Part shown: in pieces, positions 57,986 through 64,000 of the stretch
Layout of the letters: every line of letters starts with the position of its first letter
Position numbering within the stretch: position 1 is the stretch's first letter
Assembly: GCA_021324675.1 (NCBI GenBank)
Contig: JAJPIR010000082.1
Coordinates: 62,001 to 126,000, forward strand
Length of the DNA: 64,000 nucleotides
Reading direction: 5' to 3'
DNA from: Actinomycetota bacterium
Lineage (GTDB): Bacteria > Actinomycetota > Actinomycetes > Mycobacteriales > Pseudonocardiaceae
The notes under the pieces: generated by a model
Database searches by the model: none
What the model saw: the letters and a program-made list of their open reading frames with translations, nothing else
Told to the model about the DNA's origin: nothing
Position numbers and translations under genes: made by a program

Positions 57986-59911
57986 TCAGTCGCTCGTCGG
58001 AGCGTTGTCAGCGCTCTTAGCCTCTGCGGCGCCGGGCGTGCTCTGCGGGCCCATCTCCAGTCCCGCCGACGGCCGGTACACCACCCACACCGGCCGGCCC
58101 GCTACTTCCTCCAGTTCAGCCGGGCGCGGTGTGGCCCGCGGCTCGCTAACCGCCGACGGTATGTACACCGGTTCCTCGCTACTGCGGGGTCGGCGGCCCA
58201 GGCTCAACCCGGCAGGCATTGCTGCCAACCGATCTGGGCGGGGTACGCCCGCAGCAGGCCCATCGAGCGCTGGACGGTCGTGCTCCTGGCCGGCAGCCCC
58301 ACCGGGCCCGAACAGCGGGATTCGCGCCGAAACACCTCCGATGCGGTCCCCGCGGTCGGTCGGCAGCACCACCGACACGCCAGCTTCGGGACGCATCACG
58401 CCGCCACTCACGGCATCGTCGGCAGCCATCCCGGATTCCGCCTCGGCAGCGCGGGCCTCATCCCAGAACCGCTCCGACGCGCTGGCATCCACACCGGGGC
58501 GGCGGCGCCGCAACCTGGCCAGCACACCCGGCGGCGCAGCAGGCAGCCCACCGCCTACCGCGCCGACCGCAAGCTCGGTCATCTGCCACATCCGCCGGAC
58601 CGGACGGGCGACGAGCAACATCACCAAGGTGATCATTCCCGCCAGCAGCATCTGGGCGAGCACCGAGATGTTGCGCGACGGGTCGAACACCCAGACCATC
58701 ACCAGCGTGTGCAGCGCGGCCAGCGCCGAGAGCACCACGATGTTGAGCACCGCGGCACCCACCGCGCGGCCGACGCCACGAAGCAGGTCGTGGTGCAGGA
58801 TGGCGATCAATCCAATGATCGGTCCAAGCAGGATCACCACCCGCAGTAGCACCTGGGCCAGCAGCAGGGCCGCCTGAGCGAGCAGCTGGAATAGCCCGAA
58901 CATCACCGCTTGCAGGGCGGCAAGGAATCCCACCCCGATCCGGTTGCCGTCTATGCCTTGGAAGTAGCCGTAAGCGCTGCCCGTCCGGTCGGCGATGGAC
59001 TTGTACTCCTGCTTCTTGCGGTCGGCGACACCGGATTTCGGATCGTCGGCTCCGGCCGCGATCTCCTGTTTGGTGTACGCCTGCGCGCGAACCAGATCGC
59101 GACCCAGCTGGACAGCCTGCGGGCCGTCCGGGGAGCCGAACTCACCGCGCAGCCAGTTGCGGTAGATGATCTGCTCGTGCAGCAGCGTAGGCAACGCGTC
59201 ACGCTGGGCGATACCAACCTCGTGCAGGAACCCGCTACGTACCTGGTTGCTGCCTTCCACCAGGACGCCGTCCAGCACGTCCGTGTATAGCAGTGGCGTC
59301 AGGTAGGTCGCGGCGGCCAACCAGATGCCCGCCAGCGCCCAGGCTGCTCGTTTACTCACCGTGGCAAGATCGCCTCGCCAGATCGACCGGAACAGCACGA
59401 TCGCCAGCAACACGGCGATCAACCCGAACCAGGGCGCGTAGACGCTGTCATACAGGGCAACCGTGCCGGAGACGATCAGGTCATTCAGCGGTGCTAGCAG
59501 GCCGCCGTCACCGAGCGCGTAGTGCAGCCCATTAGTGGCACCGACGATCACCTTGCCAATGTCAAACAGCAGGTTTCCGGTCCAGGTGTCGATCACCGCG
59601 TTGGGATTGCGCAGGCCCGAGGGGCCACATCCCAGGTCGTAGGTGTGCCAGACCAGTCCTGCGTAGCCAACCTCGGCGTAGACGCTGTTGGGCGCACCCG
59701 CCTGCAGCGGCGTCGGATCGATGGCGCCGACCATGCCAGATCCTGGCCGTTCCGGGTTGGGCGCCTGCTTGCAGTCGTCGACGCCAGGGACCTGCGCCAA
59801 CGCCGTTGACCCCAGTGCGGTGGACGATCCGACCAGCGCGATGGCCAGCATCAGCCCGAGAAGCGTTAGCAGGGCGCCAACCCGCCTGTGGCGCAGGAAC
59901 CGGACTCTCAT
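57986..59911 (-). CDS. VirB6/TrbL-like polytopic membrane protein
   Basis: 641 residues. A signal-like hydrophobic N-terminus (about 10-40) precedes an outer segment with two cysteines (DDCKQAP, DLGCGPS). Membrane helices follow at about 155-180, 190-212, 335-360, 365-385, 390-410 and 418-440, with a soluble loop (215-335) between. The C-terminal 190 residues are a polar, Pro/Gly-rich cytoplasmic tail. Such a plan is that of the channel component of type IV secretion (VirB6, TrbL, ConG). The ATG overlaps the stop of the ATPase gene (4 bases). Confidence 0.82.
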   Translation of the reverse strand: MRVRFLRHRRVGALLTLLGLMLAIALVGSSTALGSTALAQVPGVDDCKQAPNPERPGSGMVGAIDPTPLQAGAPNSVYAEVGYAGLVWHTYDLGCGPSGLRNPNAVIDTWTGNLLFDIGKVIVGATNGLHYALGDGGLLAPLNDLIVSGTVALYDSVYAPWFGLIAVLLAIVLFRSIWRGDLATVSKRAAWALAGIWLAAATYLTPLLYTDVLDGVLVEGSNQVRSGFLHEVGIAQRDALPTLLHEQIIYRNWLRGEFGSPDGPQAVQLGRDLVRAQAYTKQEIAAGADDPKSGVADRKKQEYKSIADRTGSAYGYFQGIDGNRIGVGFLAALQAVMFGLFQLLAQAALLLAQVLLRVVILLGPIIGLIAILHHDLLRGVGRAVGAAVLNIVVLSALAALHTLVMVWVFDPSRNISVLAQMLLAGMITLVMLLVARPVRRMWQMTELAVGAVGGGLPAAPPGVLARLRRRRPGVDASASERFWDEARAAEAESGMAADDAVSGGVMRPEAGVSVVLPTDRGDRIGGVSARIPLFGPGGAAGQEHDRPALDGPAAGVPRPDRLAAMPAGLSLGRRPRSSEEPVYIPSAVSEPRATPRPAELEEVAGRPVWVVYRPSAGLEMGPQSTPGAAEAKSADNAPTSD

Positions 59912-62706
59912 GCTCCCGCCCTCACCGCACCCGCTGGACCGATCCCGTTATGCGCCGAGCCGGAGTGTTCGCCGGACACCAGCTCGCCTCCCCGGGGCAG
60001 TTCCGCGGTCTGCAGGTCGCCACGGAGGGCATCAGGTGTGGTGTCCAGCGCCGCGCACAGGTGCTGCAGGTGCGCGCCGGAGAAGTCCACCCGGACCCGC
60101 TCCACGCCACCGGCACCATCAGCGAAAATGAATTGGCGTGGGGACCGGTCGCGTTCGGTCTCGGCCCGGTCACCGCCAAGGCGGCGCCCCAGCGAGGCGA
60201 TCACCTGCTCATAGCCTGCCCCGACCGGTACTTTGAGCAGTCGCAGCGCGTCAGACTGCGCGGGTCCGTCGTCGAGTCTGCCGACGAACACGGAGTCCAG
60301 TAACGACACGAAGCCCTGGATCTTGAGGAAATCGGCTGGAATCTGCGAGGACAGCAGTACTCGCACGTTCCACTTCCGGGAATCCCGCGCAAACCGGTTC
60401 ATCAATACCCGGCCGGTCGGAACCTCGGACAGGAAGAAGGCTTCGTCGATCCAGACTCCCTTGCGCTGATCACGGGGACGCTCGTAGATCGACCGCTGGG
60501 TCAACCAAGCGGCGAGGTTGAGCAATTCGACGCCCAGCGACTCAGCATCTGTCCAGTGCTCCCGGCCGACGTTGTCCTTGGGCAGGGTCAGACCCGACAT
60601 CGTCAGCACGGTGAGCCGGTCGTCACGCACTTCGGTGTATGGATCAGCGCCTTTTTCGGGGATGAGCAGTGACATGCGCTCGCGCATCTCATCCAGGAAA
60701 TCGGCGACGACGATCGCGTGGTCGTGATGCTCGGTGGGATCCCGACGCAGCATGTCGAAAACCTGCCCGGGGTGGGCGTCTGGTCGCCCACCCACCGCAC
60801 GCACCGCCCGCAACAGCACGATGCGGGTTTTCGCCATCCGGGCCACCTCGAAAGGCAGGACCCCGGTGAGCACATCCAGCACCAACCGGCGCCGGGTGGC
60901 GGCGGTCAGCGCCTTCTCACGCCGCCACGCCCGATCCGGATCGTCCTCGTCAAGGAAGTGCGCCAACTCGGGCTCGGCGACCACCCGGTAGGGATTGAGA
61001 ATTCCGGGCTGGGCATTGAGCAGGTTGATAGGCCTGGCGTAGGGACGCAGTTCGGGTAGCTCACACAGCTTGGCCAGCGGGCCAGATGGGTCCAACAGTG
61101 TCCAGTACGCCCCAGAACGCAGGGTCTTGTAGACAATGCCGCCACCGAGGAATGACTTGCCCCCACCGAGGCCGGCAACCAGTGCGGTCAATCCAGAGGA
61201 GTCCCGGATCTCCTGAGCCATCCATGGATCCCAGGCAACCGGGCGCCGGGTAGCAGTGCAGGTCTCACCTAGCAGGATGCCGCGCCGGTCCCCCACCTCA
61301 GCGGTGGCTGTGGGCACCGCGGAAGCCGCCCAGATGACCGACCCGCGGCGTAGGTACGCACCCGAGGACAGCGGTTCGCCCGGAATGAACTCCCGGGCCA
61401 ACGCGTACTGCCCCTCCGGGTGCTCAATAGCGATCTTCGGTTTGTACAGATCCAGCAGTTGCTGCGCCAACCGCAGCGCATCGCGCTCAGTGGGCCCGGA
61501 CACCGCCACGCGCCACCACGATCGAACGCGGGTGCCCAGCGCAGTGAACCCGGAGGTCATTTCGTCATCGATTTCCAGCACGCGGGTGGCCTGCCGGACC
61601 AGGCTCTGCGGTGGCTCCAGGTCGTGCTCGTCGGTGTAGTGCCGGACCTGCGAGCGCACCTTGTTCATTTGCCGTTGCAGCTCGCCGGCGACCTCCTCTG
61701 GCCGGCGCACGTAGATACGCGCTGACCATTCCACCGCAGCCGGTAGGCGATCCGAACGCTGCACCCACGGATCATCGATTTCCGGAATCTGCAACCCGTG
61801 CATCTGGCCAACGGTGAGCACCACGACGTGCCGGGTAATCCCGGCGTTGGAACCGGTACGACCGCGGACGGTCAGTGTGGGCGCGTACGGCTCGGTGTGG
61901 AAGTCCGCGGCATCGGTAAAACTGGCCAGATCTTCGGGCTCCCAGCTAGTGCCCGGCACCGCGGGAAGGCTGCGCGGAGCGGGTAAGCCCAGCGAGCACG
62001 ACCGGTGCATCAACCAGGACATCTCGCCCGCGGTCACCGGGCGCCCCTCCAGTCCGGCGACGCTGATCACCCCGTCGAGATGCTCGACTTCGGCGTCTAT
62101 TGCGACTAGCTCGGCGTCCACCGCTGTGGGGAACACCCGCCGCAGCACTGGGGTGGCCCGTTCCACAAGCCGGTCTACCATGGAGCGGATTTGCACCTGG
62201 ACACCGAGATAGACTTCTTTCTCAGCCATCGAATGGCCCAGCAACTGCTGCTGCTCGCCGATCATGTAGTCGTCGAAGGACAATGCGCCGGGGGTGTCGG
62301 GCAGCCGCCCCACCGCGTTGCGCACGTGCGCCTCAGCCCACATCCGGATTGGATACGGGCGGGCGGTGACCCGCAAATGCAGCCACCGGCCCTGTAGCTC
62401 CGCGTACTGACCGGCGATAGCGTGGATCAGGTCCTGGCGTTGGGCGTCCGAGCGGAACGACCAGCGCTGCGGCGCCAACCGGTACCAGGCGTAGACCTCC
62501 AAGCCGTTGCGAACGAGATGACCATCAATCGAGCGCACCGCGATGGACGGGGTGTAGCTAGGGACTGCAGCCTCCCCGGGAAGCTTGTGCCCGCGCCGGT
62601 TAGAGCCACCGCGCGCGGCCGATCCGGCCGGCGTCACACGGTCCCGGGCCCGTGGTGCGTGCTGAGCGCCGTCACCGCTGCCCGGACGACGTCGGAGCCC
62701 GAACAC
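59908..62706 (-). CDS. VirB4-family secretion ATPase
   Basis: 932 residues. GTG 62706 follows GGAAGGAG by 7 bases, so the 53 extra codons that are open upstream are not used; it overlaps the preceding gene by 35 bases. The N-terminal 430 residues are the VirB4/TraC-type domain. The ATPase domain has Walker A AGLGGGKSFLGG (about 510-521) and Walker B GVWIDEAFFLSE (about 747-758), followed by RKWNVRVLLSSQIPADF. It is the motor expected to energise pilus-like assembly and transport at the membrane. It has no VirD4-type features. Confidence 0.9.
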   Translation of the reverse strand: MFGLRRRPGSGDGAQHAPRARDRVTPAGSAARGGSNRRGHKLPGEAAVPSYTPSIAVRSIDGHLVRNGLEVYAWYRLAPQRWSFRSDAQRQDLIHAIAGQYAELQGRWLHLRVTARPYPIRMWAEAHVRNAVGRLPDTPGALSFDDYMIGEQQQLLGHSMAEKEVYLGVQVQIRSMVDRLVERATPVLRRVFPTAVDAELVAIDAEVEHLDGVISVAGLEGRPVTAGEMSWLMHRSCSLGLPAPRSLPAVPGTSWEPEDLASFTDAADFHTEPYAPTLTVRGRTGSNAGITRHVVVLTVGQMHGLQIPEIDDPWVQRSDRLPAAVEWSARIYVRRPEEVAGELQRQMNKVRSQVRHYTDEHDLEPPQSLVRQATRVLEIDDEMTSGFTALGTRVRSWWRVAVSGPTERDALRLAQQLLDLYKPKIAIEHPEGQYALAREFIPGEPLSSGAYLRRGSVIWAASAVPTATAEVGDRRGILLGETCTATRRPVAWDPWMAQEIRDSSGLTALVAGLGGGKSFLGGGIVYKTLRSGAYWTLLDPSGPLAKLCELPELRPYARPINLLNAQPGILNPYRVVAEPELAHFLDEDDPDRAWRREKALTAATRRRLVLDVLTGVLPFEVARMAKTRIVLLRAVRAVGGRPDAHPGQVFDMLRRDPTEHHDHAIVVADFLDEMRERMSLLIPEKGADPYTEVRDDRLTVLTMSGLTLPKDNVGREHWTDAESLGVELLNLAAWLTQRSIYERPRDQRKGVWIDEAFFLSEVPTGRVLMNRFARDSRKWNVRVLLSSQIPADFLKIQGFVSLLDSVFVGRLDDGPAQSDALRLLKVPVGAGYEQVIASLGRRLGGDRAETERDRSPRQFIFADGAGGVERVRVDFSGAHLQHLCAALDTTPDALRGDLQTAELPRGGELVSGEHSGSAHNGIGPAGAVRAGA

Positions 62707-63121
62707 CCGTGTGCTCCTTCCTGCCGCGGCCCCAGCGACGGCCCGGGCGTTGACTGGGTCGGGGGCGGTCGCGTTCGACCCGGATCCGTGCGGCGCTGGC
62801 CGCCCCCCCACGGACTGCTGTCCGCTTCCTGGGCGCGGTGAGTTCGTGCACCCACATCTGCGCAACTGCGGTCAGCGGGCGTTCATGGCCGATCCGGGAA
62901 CCGATCAGCCTGGTGAGCAGGATGGTGATGACCAGTCCCCAACCGGTCGAGAAGAAACTGAATCCGATACCCAGTTGACGCTCGATGCCGAGGACCATGA
63001 AAAACATGACCGTACCGACGCCCCACGCCACGTAGCGCGCCCGCCAAGGAAATGTTGCCTTCGGTGGGCCAAGCCATACCGCGTCCACGCGATAGACGTC
63101 ATCATCAGTGCGGATGCGCAA
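62672..63121 (-). CDS. PrgI/VirB3-like membrane protein
   Basis: 149 residues. A short N-terminal domain (RIRTDDDVYRVDAVWLGPPK) is followed by two close transmembrane helices (YVAWGVGTVMFFMVLGIE and FSTGWGLVITILLTRLIGS) and a basic C-terminal tail. This is the VirB3/PrgI plan, and such genes nearly always precede virB4. The start is TTG with GGGGGTGA upstream; no ATG or GTG is available in frame. The Arg-rich last 50 residues overlap the ATPase gene start. Confidence 0.8.
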   Translation of the reverse strand: MRIRTDDDVYRVDAVWLGPPKATFPWRARYVAWGVGTVMFFMVLGIERQLGIGFSFFSTGWGLVITILLTRLIGSRIGHERPLTAVAQMWVHELTAPRKRTAVRGGAASAARIRVERDRPRPSQRPGRRWGRGRKEHTGVRAPTSSGQR

Positions 63122-63139
63122 GGTCGCGTCACCCCCGGG

Positions 63140-63400
63140 TCAACCGCTGAACAGGCCGGCGATCCACGTTCCGAGGTTCACCCCTGTTCCGGACACGGCC
63201 AGCCCGATGACACCCAACGCGATGATCACACCCCCGACTCGCCGCATGACGCCGGCGTTATCTCCCTTGCCGCCGCCGAGCCACAGCAGCAGTACCGCTA
63301 CCCCCAACAACAGCAGCGGCACGACGTTGTCCAGCATCCATGTGCGCAGGTTGTGCGTGTTCAGTTCGGCGCCTTGCGCAACCAGGGTCAACGCAGTCAC
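63140..63400 (-). CDS. two-helix pilin-like (VirB2/TrbC-like) membrane protein
   Basis: 86 residues. The start is GTG 63400, 7 bases after GGGAGG; the longer open frame upstream has no ribosome site. Two transmembrane helices (VVPLLLLGVAVLLLWLGGG and VGGVIIALGVIGLAVSG) flank a short basic loop, the hairpin plan of VirB2/TrbC pilins. There is no cleavable signal peptide, unlike typical pilins. It is the first confident gene of the secretion operon and lies 18 bases before the PrgI-like gene. Confidence 0.75.
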   Translation of the reverse strand: MTALTLVAQGAELNTHNLRTWMLDNVVPLLLLGVAVLLLWLGGGKGDNAGVMRRVGGVIIALGVIGLAVSGTGVNLGTWIAGLFSG

Positions 63401-63429
63401 GGCGCGACCTCCCTGGAGTTGATCAGGGT

Positions 63430-63684
63430 TCAGCGCCGAGCGGACGCCCGGCGGGTAGTGAGTAGACCATGCCAGGGTTGCCTGAGAGTACCCGGCTCGC
63501 CACGCCCAGTGGTCACCCAGAAAGTGGAAGGATGACCGGCGCAATCACCGCGACGGGGCCAAGCCAATACGCTATGCAGCCAACCGGACACGAACAGTAC
63601 CATTCCGGCGCTGCCCTCGGCGCCGGTAACCGGGACAGCGACCGCGGTGGACACGTCCAGTGAACCGCCCGGTTGGCCGAACAC
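63430..63684 (-). pseudogene. possible small gene or gene remnant at the head of the operon
   Basis: A frame of 84 codons from GTG 63684, ending 29 bases before the pilin-like gene. The same frame stays open upstream to a TAA near 63803 and reads plausibly (AHIVGTAGNRQTRAADVPVF, then GGSLDVSTAVAVPVTGAEG), but it offers no start codon there. It could be a real short protein, or a gene that has lost its 5' end. No ribosome site is seen at the GTG and no family is recognised. Confidence 0.35.
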
Positions 63685-63785
63685 CGGAACATCAGCAGCT
63701 CGAGTCTGCCGGTTACCCGCAGTGCCGACGATATGTGCAGCGCCTTGGGCAAGCGCGGGAGGCCAGGTAGGCTTCGGGGTGTCAG

Positions 63786-63810
63786 CTGGACTGGCCCGTT
63801 ACCAGTCCAG
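63786..63810. promoter_or_regulatory. palindromic operator-like site
   Basis: Perfect inverted repeat CTGGACTGG-N7-CCAGTCCAG, 33 bases before the HicB-like start and upstream of the secretion operon. Position between divergent genes suggests an operator for a dimeric regulator, possibly the HicB-like protein itself. Confidence 0.6.
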
Positions 63811-63842
63811 TCTGGTGCCGGGTACGGGAGGGGCTGGTCGCA

Positions 63843-64000
63843 GTGAGCGAGATCTACACCGCGTTGTACGAACGCGACGGCGACGCGTGGATGGCACGGA
63901 TCGCCGAGGAACCTGATGTACGGATCCTGTGTTCTAGCGTGCCGGAAGCCCGCAACAGCATCCGTGATGCTCTCGCTCGCCGGCTCGACATTGACCCTAC
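63843..64000 (+). CDS. HicB-like antitoxin domain protein (5' part)
   Basis: The first 52 residues are present before the window ends. GTG 63843 lies about 8 bases after GGGAGGGG. The sequence SEIYTALYERDGDAWMARI then EEPDVRILCSSVPEARNSIRDALARRLDID has the strand-strand-helix outline of HicB antitoxins (Tyr-x-x-x-x-D-x-x-x-W-x-x-x-I-x-E). Whether a HicA toxin follows cannot be seen. It is divergent from the secretion operon. Confidence 0.65.
   Translation, partial: MSEIYTALYERDGDAWMARIAEEPDVRILCSSVPEARNSIRDALARRLDIDP

Larger units (their letters stand above)
63401..63842. other. divergent upstream region of the secretion operon
   Basis: About 440 bases between the pilin-like gene and the HicB-like gene. 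It holds an open frame without a good start (next entry) and a perfect palindrome at 63786-63810. Otherwise nothing recognisable. Confidence 0.5.

Noticed and set aside
57953-58877. Two long forward open frames
   Set aside because: Both are antisense to the VirB6-like gene, rich in Arg/Pro/Thr and His, with no domain.

Overview
The window is chromosomal DNA from a high-GC actinobacterium. Gene order follows the Mycobacterium tuberculosis Rv2178c-Rv2225 segment over most of its length: aroG, the Rv2179c exonuclease, the Rv2182c acyltransferase, the Rv2185c cyclase, fadD15, pimB, an NlpC/P60 hydrolase, trpD, ctaE-qcrCAB, ctaF-ctaC, asnB, an IscA-type protein, DUF3043, cob genes, ilvE, gcvT, pepB, dlaT, the Rv2216 epimerase, lipB, lipA, the Rv2219 protein, an RDD protein, glnA, glnE, glnA2, a CaeA-like hydrolase and panB. 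Departures from that order (a phosphofructokinase beside aroG, lpd beside dlaT, galT-galK, an SDR between lipB and lipA, a type IV secretion locus beside panB) fit Pseudonocardiales better than Mycobacterium. That placement is inference from synteny and protein similarity recalled from memory.

Layout. 1-9.2 kb: aromatic and sugar-phosphate metabolism, RNA and lipid enzymes, acyl-CoA ligase FadD15, and PimB-type mannosyltransferase for phosphatidylinositol mannosides. 8.2-11 kb: two paralogous secreted NlpC/P60 peptidoglycan hydrolases, each preceded by the same split motif. 11.3-21.7 kb: trpD, then the cytochrome bcc-aa3 respiratory module (ctaE-qcrCAB forward, ctaF-ctaC reverse), broken in the middle by the remnant of an IS3-family element, then asnB. 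21.8-39.8 kb: Fe-S assembly, late cobalamin synthesis (cobU-cobT-cobS), ilvE, Leloir galactose genes, gcvT, pepB, then a 2-oxo-acid dehydrogenase and lipoylation block (lpd, dlaT, lipB, lipA). 39.8-49 kb: nitrogen assimilation (glnA with a full GlnR box, glnE, an amidotransferase, glnA2). 49-55.8 kb: an LprG-type lipoprotein with its P55-type MFS partner, a secreted hydrolase, nadE and panB.

55.9-63.4 kb is the accessory highlight. It is a compact reverse-strand operon that encodes a two-helix pilin-like protein, a PrgI/VirB3-like protein, a VirB4-family ATPase, a VirB6/TrbL-like polytopic protein, a membrane-anchored protein of VirB8-like layout, a VirB1-like cell-wall hydrolase (lysozyme-like domain plus NlpC/P60) and a small soluble protein. 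No relaxase, coupling ATPase, integrase or tRNA is visible beside it, so it looks like a stripped-down envelope-spanning secretion machine in a core-gene neighbourhood. A perfect palindrome and a divergent HicB-like gene lie at its promoter end.

Expression signals. Many genes have no Shine-Dalgarno sequence but carry a TANNNT hexamer exactly 6-8 bases before the start codon, the layout of leaderless transcripts. No tRNA, rRNA, CRISPR array, intact insertion sequence or convincing riboswitch was seen.
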